Positions 46,501 to 57,779 of a DNA stretch of 64,000 nt are shown here, one piece after another (the stretch's first letter is position 1; each line of letters opens with the position of its first letter). The position numbers and the translations under genes were made by a program. The notes under the pieces are model-generated. The model ran no database searches, had not been told where the DNA came from, and worked only from the letters and a program-made list of their open reading frames with translations. This stretch comes from Symsagittifera roscoffensis (taxonomy: Eukaryota; Xenacoelomorpha; Acoela; Convolutidae), in contig NC_087064.1 in the NCBI RefSeq assembly GCF_963678635.1, forward strand, positions 310,001-374,000. Direction: 5' to 3'.

Positions 46501-48369
46501 CGTTCCGATCAGACACGATAAGTCACATAGCTGAAGAAGATAAGAAAAAAGGAGGCTTCCGTGGGACAGCCGGAAGGATCCGTACCCTCCCGTGCAAGGA
46601 GATTGGTGAGATAGTGACGTTATTTCTGAGGGAAACGGAATTGGAGACCGTTGCCCAGAGACTATGTGCAACTATTATACGTACTTGTCAGCTGCTGTGA
46701 TGCCCTTAATAGTTGAATTGACCCCGATTTTATAAAATATTTTAGAACATGATTATAATATTTTAGAACAACCGGCAAATCAGACAAATTAGGGTAGATC
46801 GTTTTGCTTTCAGCATAGCAAACAGCTTATATCAAAATTTCCGTCTAAGCAAACTTATTTCAGAACGGTGGACAAATCAACAGCTGCACGATTATAATCC
46901 AATCGCTGATGGAAATGAATCGAATGCAAGTGTATCGCCATCGTGTCTTTCTAAGAGGCAATAGCTTTCAACAGAGGACAGAGCGTAATAAATATCTCTT
47001 GGCAAGGGGTTTAAAAGATTTACACTCCGCAGGTAAGTTGCCAGTAACAGTCGTTTCTTATTCTTTGAAACGCTTTTGTTCATTTCTAATTTTTGATTAA
47101 CAAAACTAGTTTGTAATGTCAGATTTATTCCTCCGGATTGGCACAGTCAAACACGCCGACGCACTACAAAAAGAACGACAAAGGCGTTATCATCAGATTA
47201 GCAGTAAAAGGGAGGGTCGGAATATTCTAGAATTTTCAAATTTTACGTTTTCGATTCGAGCCAGATCACTTCTGAATTATGTGGGAACGGCCATTTTGAA
47301 CAAAAAAGAGAATAAAAGCAGAACAGACGAAGACGCCGAGAGAACAAGACGCAAAACAATTGTGAGAAAATAGTGAAAAAACAAAGTGTCTTATCGCTCC
47401 GATCAGACACGATAAGTCATTTAGCTGAAGCAGATAAGAAGAAAGGATGCTTCCGTGGGACTGCCGGAAGAATCCATACCCTCTCGTGCAACGAGACTGG
47501 GGAGATAGTGACGTTATCTCTGAGGGAAACGGAATTGGACGCCCGGTGCCCAGAGACTATTTGAAACTATTATACGTACTTATCAGCTGCTGTGATGCCC
47601 TTAATAGTTGAATTGACCCCAATTTTATAAAGTAATTTAGAACATGGCTGGAGTATTTTAGAACAACCGGCAAATCAGACAAATTAGGTTAGATCCTTTG
47701 GCTTTCGACATAGCAAACAGCTTATATCAAAAATTCCGACTAACCAAACTTTTTTTGGAACGGTGGACAATTTAACAGTTGCACGATTCTAAACCAATCG
47801 CTGATGGAAATGAATCAAATGCAAATGTATGGCCATCGTGTCTTCTAAGAGGCAATAGCTCTCAACAGGGGACGGGTCGTAATACATATCTCTATGCATG
47901 GGGTTTAAAAGATTTACACTCCGCTGGTTAGTTGCAAGTAACAGTCGTTTCTCATTTTTTTGAAACGATTTTGTTCATTTTTGATTTTCGATTAAAAAAC
48001 TAGTCTCTAATGTCAGTGCCATTCCCCCGGATTGGCACAGTCAAACACGCTGACGCACTAGAAAAAGAACGACAAAGGCGTTAGCATCAGATTAGCAGTA
48101 AAACGGAGCGTCGGAATATTCTAGAACTTTCAAATTTTACGTTTTCGATTCGAGCCAGATCACTTCTGAAAATTGCGGGGCGGCCATTTTGAACAAAAAA
48201 GAGAATAAAAGCAGAACAGACGAAGACGCCGAGAGAACAAGACGCAAAACAGTTGTGAGAGAACAGTGAAAAAACAAAGTGTCTTATTGTTCCGATCAGA
48301 CACGATAAGTCACATAGCTGAAGCAGATAAGAAGAAAGGAGGCTTCCGTGGGACAGACGGAAGCCGGAA

Positions 48370-51300
48370 GGATCCGTACCCTCCCGTGCAACGAGATTGG
48401 TGAGATAGTGACGTCATCTCTGAGGGAAACGGAATTCGAGGCCTGGTGCCCAGAGACTATGTGAAAGTATTATACGTACTTATCAGCTGCTGTGATGCCC
48501 TTAATAGTTGAATAGACCCCGATTTTATAAAAAATTTTAGAACATGGTTAGAGTATTTTAGAACAACTGGCAAATCAGACAAATTAGGGTAGATAGATTC
48601 GCTTTCGACATAGCAAACAGCTTATATCAAAATTTCCGACTAACCAAACTTATTTTGGAACGGTGGACAAATTAACAGTTGCACGATTATAATCCAATCG
48701 CTGTTGGAAATGAATCGAATGCAAGTGTATCGCCATCGTGTCTTTCTAAGAGGCAATAGTTTTCAACAGAGGACAGGTAATTTTTAATATCTCTTTGCAA
48801 GGAGCTTAAAAGATTTACACTCCGCAGGTTAGTTGCAAGTAACAGTCGTTTCTTATTTTTTTGAAACGCTTTTGTTCTTTTTTGATTTTGATTAACAAAA
48901 CTAGTCTGTAATGTCAGTGCCATTCCCTCGTATTGGCACAGCCGAACACGCCGACGCACTAGAAATAGAACGACAAAGGCGTTAGCATCAGATTAGCAGT
49001 AAAAAGGAGGGTCGGAATAATCTAGATTTTTCAATTTTTACGTTTTCGATTCAAGCCAGATCACTTTCGAAATATGTGGGAACGGCCATTTCGAACAAAA
49101 AAGAGAATAAAAGCAGAACAGACGAAGACGCAAAACAATTGTGAGAAAATAGTGAAAAAACAAAGTGTCTTATCGTTCCGATCAGACACGATAAGTCACA
49201 TAGCTGATGAAGCAGATAAGAAGGAAGGAGGCTTCCGTGGGTCAGCCGGAAGGATCCGTACCCTCCCGTGCAACGAGATTGGTGAGATAGTGACGTCATC
49301 TCTGAGGCAAATGGAATTCGAGGCCCGGTGCCCAGAGATTATGTGAAACTATTATACGTACTTATCAGCTGCTGTGATGCCCTTAATAGTTGAATAGACC
49401 CCGATTTTATAAAAAATATTTTAGAAAATGATTAGAGTATTTTAGAACAACCGGCAAATCAAACAAATTAGGTTAGATCGTTTCGTTTTCGACATAGCAA
49501 ACAGGTTATATCAAAATTTCCGACTAACCAAACTTTTTTTGGAACGGTGGACAAACTAACAGTTGCACGATTATAATCCAATCGCTGATGGAGATGAATC
49601 GAATGCAAGTGTATCGCCATCGTTTCTTTCAAAGAGGCAATAGCTTTCAACAGAGGACAGGTCGTAGTCGTAATACATATCTCTTGGCATGGGTTTTAAA
49701 AGATTTTCACTCCGCAGGTTAGTTGCAAGTAACAGTCGTTTCATATTTTTTTGAAACGCTTTTGTTCGTTTTTGATTTTTGATTAACAAAACTAGTCTGT
49801 AACGTTAGTGCCATTCTCCCGGATTGGCACAGTCGAACACGCCTACGCACTACAAAAAGAACGACAAAGGCGTTAGCATCAGATTAGCAGTAAAAAGGAG
49901 GGTCGGAATATTCTAGAATTTTCAAATTTTACGTTTTTGATTCGAGCCAGATCACTTCTGAAATATGTGGGAACGGCTATTTTGATTAAAAAAGAGAATA
50001 AAAGTAGAACAGACGAAGATGCCGAGAGAACAAGACGCAAAACAGCTGTGAGAGAACAGTGAAAAAACAAAGAGTCTTATCGTTCCGATCAGACACGATT
50101 AGTCACATAGCTGAAGCAGATAAGAAGAAAGGAGGCTTCCGTGGGTCAGCCGGAAAGATCCGTACCCTCCCGTGCAACGAGATTGGTGAGATAGTGACGT
50201 CATTTCTGAGGGAAACGGAATTCGAGGCCCGGTGCCCAGAGTCTATGTGAACTTATTATACGTACTTATCAGCTGCTGTGATGCCCTTAATAGTTGAATA
50301 GACCGTGATTTTCTGAAATATTTTAGAACACGATTAGAGTATTTTAGAACAACCTGCAAATCAGACAAATTAGGGTACATCGTATTGCTTTCGACATAGC
50401 AAACAGGTTATATCAAAATTTCCGACTAACCAAACCTATTTTGGAACGGTGGACAAATTAACAGTTGCACGATTATAATCCAATCGCTGATGGAAATGAA
50501 TCGAATGTAAGTGTATCGCCATCGTGTCTTTCTAAGAGGCAATAGCTTTCAACAGAGGACAGGTCGTAATAAATATCTCTTGGCAAGGGTTTTAAAAGAT
50601 TTACACTCCGCAGGTTAGTTGCCAGTAACAGTCGTTTCTTATTCTTTGAAACGCTTTTGTTCATTTCTAATTTTTGATTAACAAAACTAGTTTGTAATGT
50701 CAGATTTATTCCTCCGGATTGGCACAGTCAAACACGCCGACGCGCTACAAAAAGGACGACAAAGGCGTTATCATCAGTTTAGCAGTAAAAGGGGGGTCGG
50801 AATATTCTAGAATTTTCAAATTTTACGTTTTCGATTCGAGCCAGATCACTTCTGAATTATGTGGGAACGGCCATTTTGAACAAAAAAGAGAATAAAAGCA
50901 GAACAGACGAAGACGCCGAGAGAACAAGACGCAAAACAATTGTGAGAAAATAGTGAAAAAACAAAGTGTCTTATCGTTCCGATCAGACACGATAAGTCAC
51001 ATTGCTGAAGCAGATAAGAAGAAAGGAGGCTTCCGTGGGTCAGCCGGAAAGATCCGTACCCTCCCGTGCAACGAGATTGGTGAGATAGTGACGTCATCTC
51101 TGAGGGAAACGGAATTCGAGGCCTGGTGCCCAGAGACTATGTGAAAGTATTATACGTACTTATCAGCTGCTGTGATGCCCTTAATAGTTGAATAGACCCC
51201 GATTTTATAAAAAATTTTAGAACATGGTTAGAGTATTTTAGAACAACCGGCAAATCAGACAAATTAGGGTAGATAGATTCGCTTTCGACATAGCAAACAG

Positions 51301-53729
51301 CTTATATCAAAATTTCCGACTAACCAAACTTATTTTGGAACGGTGGACAAATTAACAGTTGCACGATTATAATCCAATCGCTGTTGGAAATGAATCGAAT
51401 GCAAGTGTATCGCCATCGTGTCTTTCTAAGAGGCAATAGTTTTCAACAGAGGACAGGTAATTTTTAATATCTCTTTGCAAGGAGCTTAAAAGATTTACAC
51501 TCCGCAGGTTAGTTGCAAGTAACAGTCGTTTCTTATTTTTTTGAAACGCTTTTGTTCTTTTTTGATTTTGATTAACAAAACTAGTCTGTAATGTCAGTGC
51601 CATTCCCTCGTATTGGCACAGCCGAACACGCCAACGCACTAGAAATAGAACGACAAAGGCGTTAGCATCAGATTAGCAGTAAAAAGGAGGGTCGGAATAA
51701 TCTAGATTTTTCAATTTTTACGTTTTCGATTCAAGCCAGATCACTTTCGAAATATGTGGGAACGGCCATTTCGAACAAAAAAGAGAATAAAAGCAGAACA
51801 GACGAAGACGCAAAACAATTGTGAGAAAATAGTGAAAAAACAAAGTGTCTTATCGTTCCGATCAGACACGATAAGTCACATAGCTGATGAAGCAGATAAG
51901 AAGGAAGGAGGCTTCCGTGGGTCAGCCGGAAGGATCCGTACCCTCCCGTGCAACGAGATTGGTGAGATAGTGACGTCATCTCTGAGGCAAATGGAATTCG
52001 AGGCCCGGTGCCCAGAGATTATGTGAAACTATTATACGTACTTATCAGCTGCTGTGATGCCCTTAATAGTTGAATAGACCCCGATTTTATAAAAAATATT
52101 TTAGAAAATGATTAGAGTATTTTAGAACAACCGGCAAATCAAACAAATTAGGTTAGATCGTTTCGTTTTCGACATAGCAAACAGGTTATATCAAAATTTC
52201 CGACTAACCAAACTTTTTTTGGAACGGTGGACAAACTAACAGTTGCACGATTATAATCCAATCGCTGATGGAGATGAATCGAATGCAAGTGTATCGCCAT
52301 CGTTTCTTTCAAAGAGGCAATAGCTTTCAACAGAGGACAGGTCGTAGTCGTAATACATATCTCTTGGCATGGGTTTTAAAAGATTTTCACTCCGCAGGTT
52401 AGTTGCAAGTAACAGTCGTTTCATATTTTTTTGAAACGCTTTTGTTCGTTTTTGATTTTTGATTAACAAAACTAGTCTGTAACGTTAGTGCCATTCTCCC
52501 GGATTGGCACAGTCGAACACGCCTACGCACTACAAAAAGAACGACAAAGGCGTTAGCATCAGATTAGCAGTAAAAAGGAGGGTCGGAATATTCTAGAATT
52601 TTCAAATTTTACGTTTTTGATTCGAGCCAGATCACTTCTGAAATATGTGGGAACGGCTATTTTGATTAAAAAAGAGAATAAAAGTAGAACAGACGAAGAT
52701 GCCGAGAGAACAAGACGCAAAACAGCTGTGAGAGAACAGTGAAAAAACAAAGAGTCTTATCGTTCCGATCAGACACGATTAGTCACATAGCTGAAGCAGA
52801 TAAGAAGAAAGGAGGCTTCCGTGGGTCAGCCGGAAAGATCCGTACCCTCCCGTGCAACGAGATTGGTGAGATAGTGACGTCATTTCTGAGGGAAACGGAA
52901 TTCGAGGCCCGGTGCCCAGAGTCTATGTGAACTTATTATACGTACTTATCAGCTGCTGTGATGCCCTTAATAGTTGAATAGACCGTGATTTTCTGAAATA
53001 TTTTAGAACACGATTAGAGTATTTTAGAACAACCTGCAAATCAGACAAATTAGGGTACATCGTATTGCTTTCGACATAGCAAACAGGTTATATCAAAATT
53101 TCCGACTAACCAAACCTATTTTGGAACGGTGGACAAATTAACAGTTGCACGATTATAATCCAATCGCTGATGGAAATGAATCGAATGTAAGTGTATCGCC
53201 ATCGTGTCTTTCTAAGAGGCAATAGCTTTCAACAGAGGACAGGTCGTAATAAATATCTCTTGGCAAGGGTTTTAAAAGATTTACACTCCGCAGGTTAGTT
53301 GCCAGTAACAGTCGTTTCTTATTCTTTGAAACGCTTTTGTTCATTTCTAATTTTTGATTAACAAAACTAGTTTGTAATGTCAGATTTATTCCTCCGGATT
53401 GGCACAGTCAAACACGCCGACGCGCTACAAAAAGGACGACAAAGGCGTTATCATCAGATTAGCAGTAAAAGGGAGGGTCGGAATATTCTAGAATTTTCAA
53501 ATTTTACGTTTTCGATTCGAGCCAGATCACTTCTGAATTATGTGGGAACGGCCATTTTGAACAAAAAAGAGAATAAAAGCAGAACAGACGAAGACGCCGA
53601 GAGAACAAGACGCAAAACAATTGTGAGAAAATAGTGAAAAAACAAAGTGTCTTATCGTTCCGATCAGACACGATAAGTCACATTGCTGAAGCAGATAAGA
53701 AGAAAGGAGGGTTCCGTGGGTCAGCCGGA
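48370..53729 (+). repeat. Higher-order duplication: two near-identical 2,680 bp blocks
   Basis: 48370-51049 and 51050-53729 each hold three satellite units and match at an offset of exactly 2,680, with only a few differences noticed (for example near 48567 and 48937). Unit-specific quirks, such as the missing A/G-rich tract in the unit with GACGAAGACGCAAAACAATT and a duplicated GTCGTA, are repeated in both, so the three-unit block was duplicated as a whole. Confidence 0.9.
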
Positions 53730-56334
53730 AAGATCCGTACCCTCCCGTGCAACGAGATTGGTGAGATAGTGACGTCATCTCTGAGGTAAACGGAATTCGA
53801 GGCCCGGTGCCCAGAGTCTATGTGAACTTATTATACGTACTTATCAGCTGCTGTGATGCCCTTAATAGTTGAATAGACCGTGATTTTCTGAAATATTTTA
53901 GAACACGATTAGAGTATTTTAGAACAACCTGCAAATCAGACAAATTAGGGTAGATCGTTTTGCTTTCGACATAGCAAACAGGTTATATCAAAATTTCCGA
54001 CTAACCAAACTTATTTTCGAACGGTGGACAAATTAACGGTTGCACGATTATAATCCAATCGCTGATGGAAATGAATCGAATGTAAGTGTATCGCCATCGT
54101 GTCTTTCTAAGAGGCAATAGCTTTCAACAGAGGACAGGTCGTAATAAATATCTCTTGGCAAGGGTTTTAAAAGATTTACACTCCGCAGGTTAGTTGCCAG
54201 TAACAGTCGTTTCTTATTCTTTGAAACGCTTTTGTTCATTTCTAATTTTTGATTAACAAAACTAGTTTGTAATGTCAGAATTATTCCTCCGGATTGGCAC
54301 AGTCAAACACGCCGACGCGCTACAAAAAGGACGACAAAGGCGTTATCATCAGATTAGCAGTAAAAGGGAGGGTCGGAATATTCTAGAATTTTCAAATTTT
54401 ACGTTTTCGATTCGAGCCAGATCACTTCTGAATTATGTGGGAACGGCCATTTTGAACAAAAAAGAGAATAAAAGCAGAACAGACGAAGACGCCGAGAGAA
54501 CAAGACGCAAAACAATTGTGAGAAAATAGTGAAAAAACAAAGTGTCTTATCGTTCCGATCAGACACGATAAGTCACATTGCTGAAGCAGATAAGAAGAAA
54601 GGAGGCTTCCGTGGGTCAGCCGGAAAGATCCGTACCCTCCCGTGCAACGAGATTGGTGAGATAGTGACGTCATCTCTGAGGTAAACGGAATTCGAGGCCC
54701 GGTGCCCAGAGTCTATGTGAACTTATTATACGTACTTATCAGCTGCTGTGATGCCCTTAATAGTTGAATAGACCGTGATTTTCTGAAATATTTTAGAACA
54801 CAATTAGAGTATTTTAGAACAACCTGCAAATCAGACAAATTAGGGTAGATCGTTTTGCTTTCGACATAGCAAACAGGTTATATCAAAATTTCCGACTAAC
54901 CAAACTTATTTTCGAACGGTGGACAAATTAACGGTTGCACGATTATAATCCAATCGCTGATGGAAATGAATCGAATGTAAGTGTATCGCCATCGTGTCTT
55001 TCTAAGAGGCAATAGCTTTCAACAGATGACAGGTCGTAATAAATATCTCGTGGCAAGGGGTTTAAAAGATTTACACTCCGCTGGTTAGTTGCAAGTAACA
55101 GTCGTTTCTCATTTTTTTTAAACGCTTTTGTTCATTTTTTGATTTTCGATTAACTAAACTAGTCTGTAATGTCAGTGCCATTCCCCCGGATTGGCACAGT
55201 CGAACACGCCGACGCAATAGAAAAAGAACGACAAAGGCGTTAGCATCAGATTAGCAGTAAAACAGAGGGTCGGAATTTTCTAGATTTTTCAAATTTTACG
55301 TTTTCGATTCGAATCAGATCACTTCTGAGAAATGCGTGGACGGCCATTTTGAACAAAAAAGAGAATTAAAGCAGAACAGACGAAGACGCCGAGAGAACAA
55401 GACGCAAAACAGTTGTGAGAAAACAGTGAAAAAATAAAATGTCTTATCGTGCCGATCAGACACGAAAAGACACATAGGTAAACAGATAAGAAGAATGGAG
55501 TCATCCGTTGGACCGCCGAAAGGATCCGTACCTCCCGTGCAAGGAGATTGGTGAGATAGTGACGTTATCTCTGAGAGAAACGGAATTGGAGGCCCGGAGC
55601 CCAGAGACTATGTGCAACTATTATAAGTACTTATCAGCTGCTGTGATGCCCTTAATAGTTGAATTGACCCCGATTTTGTAAAGTATTTTAGAGCATGAGT
55701 AGAGTATTTTAGAACAACCGGCAAATCAGACAAATTAGGGTAGATCGTTTCGCTTTCGGCATAGGAAACAGCTTATATCAAAATTTCCGACTAACTAAAC
55801 TTATTTTAGAACGGTGGACAAACTAACAGTTGCACGATTCTAATCCAATCGCTGATGAAAACGAATCAAATCTAAGTGTATTGCCATAGTGTCTTTCTAA
55901 GAGGCAATAGCTTTCAACAGAGGACAGGTCGTAATACATATCTCTTGGCATGGGGTTTAAAAGATTTACACTCCGCTGGTAACTTGCAAGTAACAGTCGT
56001 TTCTCATTTTTTTGAAACGCTTTTGTTAATTTTTTGTTTTTGCTTAACTAAACTAGTCTGTAATGTCAGTGCCGTTACCCCGGATTGGCACAGTTGAACA
56101 CGCCGACGCACTAGAAAAAGAACGACAAAGGCTTTAGCATCAGATTAAAGTGAAAAGTAGGGTCGGAAAATTCTAGAATTTTCAATTTTTAAGTTTTCGA
56201 TTCGAGCCAGATCACTTCTGAGAAATGCGTGGACGGCCATTTTGAACAAAAAAGAGATTTAAAGCAGAACAGACGAAGACGCCGAGAGAACAAGGCGCAA
56301 AACAGCTGTGAGAGAACAGTGAAAAAACAAAGTG

Positions 56335-57054
56335 GACAGCATCCACAACGAATATTGGAAATCGTTAATGTTTTTTTAGTATCGTTCGTGTACTATTTCA
56401 TTAAAGCTTACGTGGTGGGGGACACAATTGGCGCGGTCCGATTGTACACTCCATCGATTGCGAATCTTTTAGTTAACTGTCTGAATTCGGGTAGTAGGGT
56501 AAAAAAGAGGGTATAATAAAATTGATTAATGACTACGAAAAGTCGTTACTGGTTCTAATTATTTAATACTTATCTCCCATTCAGACCCGAGAAACATCCT
56601 AATTTTGTCGAAAAAAAAACGATTTTCGACCAAACTGTTAAACCCAAAAACTTTGGATATCCAAGATTTTTCGAATAACAAAAAACTTCTGCGCAGTGAG
56701 CTACGACGTATATCGAGCCCCCTAACTAAAAAAACTGCGCGGAAAAAAGGAAAAGACTTAGTAGAAGTTGGCGAAATTAAAATTTTTTCTATCAAAACTT
56801 TTGTAATTTCCCGAATTTCGTCAATTTTTTTGAGGATAGAGCTTTTGAGTTTTTAGAGTTAAAGCTATAAATACTCTTACGTTAGAAGCCTGATAGCATA
56901 ACCTGTTCAGTTGATAGAAAATGTTTGAGTAAACCTCCGAATAGCTCTGTGGATAGAGCTAGAGAATTAAAGATCGGAGAAGGAAGGAATCGGAGGGTCC
57001 AAAATTGATAATTTTTGGCAACATTTTTGTTTCCAAACCAACTTTGGTCTGGAT
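56335..57054. other. Spacer between satellite array and G-rich repeat
   Basis: The satellite breaks off and unique AT-rich sequence follows. A frame crossing the break (56229-56516) encodes a stretch with a hydrophobic segment after 56340, but its first third is satellite, so I do not call it a gene. Near 56934-56996, CCTCCGA and TCGGAGG plus AGCTC / GAGCT could pair as tRNA acceptor and D stems; there is no T arm or clear anticodon arm. Confidence 0.4.
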
Positions 57055-57579
57055 TTTTGCCTCTTTCCAGTGTTTCACAGGGCTACTACGCTCGTTTCAT
57101 TTGTTTGCAAGCAGTTTTAGTAAGAAGTACGAAAAAAGTCCCTGAGAACCTGTATAGGTAATAGAAAAAATGCAAACTTAGCAAACGCGTTTTTGTTGAC
57201 TTCTCAAAGACTAACGAACCGATCGGAATTTTACTTAGTACCACAAGTCGACGTTTTTGATCACGTCTCTGAACTCTAGCCGTTTTTAGGTTGATAATCC
57301 AGGAAAGAACTTTTTTATAGATTTTGTGAGTTCGGAGCGTCCAAGTTCAAAGGAACTATCCGAGCGGCAGAAAGTTTTTAAGAAACCTCGTTTTTGTCCT
57401 ACTGGGTAGGTTTACCGGGTCAACCAACCTTGCTTAAAGTAACTGAAACAGCAATCGGACGCTTTACCGAGGTGAAAACAGAGGTGATTTTTGGGGAACC
57501 CTCCGAAGCAACCCTCCGGATTCGGTTACGCACCTTGATAAATGTCCTTTGTGGAAAGTTTTCACGTAACCCTCCGGGA
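57055..57579 (+). repeat. G-rich dispersed repeat, copy 3 (truncated by gap)
   Basis: The reverse complement matches copy 1 from about 12050 down to about 11530, and it matches copy 2 from about 29395 to 29750. It contains the same ACCCTCC motifs. It is cut off by the assembly gap at 57580. Confidence 0.75.
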
Positions 57580-57779
57580 NNNNNNNNNNNNNNNNNNNNN
57601 NNNNNNNNNNNNNNNNNNNNNNNNNNNNNNNNNNNNNNNNNNNNNNNNNNNNNNNNNNNNNNNNNNNNNNNNNNNNNNNNNNNNNNNNNNNNNNNNNNNN
57701 NNNNNNNNNNNNNNNNNNNNNNNNNNNNNNNNNNNNNNNNNNNNNNNNNNNNNNNNNNNNNNNNNNNNNNNNNNNNNNN
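57580..57779. other. Assembly gap (200 N)
   Basis: Exactly 200 undetermined bases between copy 3 of the G-rich repeat and the minisatellite. Apparent ORFs through it are artefacts. Confidence 0.99.

Larger units (their letters stand above)
34253..56334 (+). repeat. Satellite array, about 895 bp unit, 24 units plus one truncated
   Basis: Using the CCGGCAAATCAGACA landmark, units start near 34258, 35153, 36046, 36945, 37846, 38503, 39400, 40501, 41400, 42299, 43192, 44083, 44983, 45878, 46770, 47664, 48570, 49450, 50350, 51247, 52130, 53031, 53929, 54824 and 55719. Most spacings are 880-906. The last unit stops after ACAAAGTG at about 56334. Each unit keeps the same order of blocks, including an A/G-rich stretch with AGACGCCGAGAGAACAAGAC and a CTTATC...GATAAG palindrome. 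ORFs of 60-100 codons recur but lack ATG and break freely. Units at the right (48-55 kb) are closer to one another than those at the left. Confidence 0.95.

Noticed and set aside
40212-52930. A recurring plus-strand ORF of about 63 codons in the satellite units
   Set aside because: It opens at GTG, not ATG. It is intact in some units and broken by TGA or shifts in others. Its similarity follows the DNA similarity of the units.
56229-56516. A 95-codon ORF at the right end of the satellite array
   Set aside because: Its first third is satellite sequence and its start is an ordinary satellite ATG. The hydrophobic remainder is not supported by any motif.
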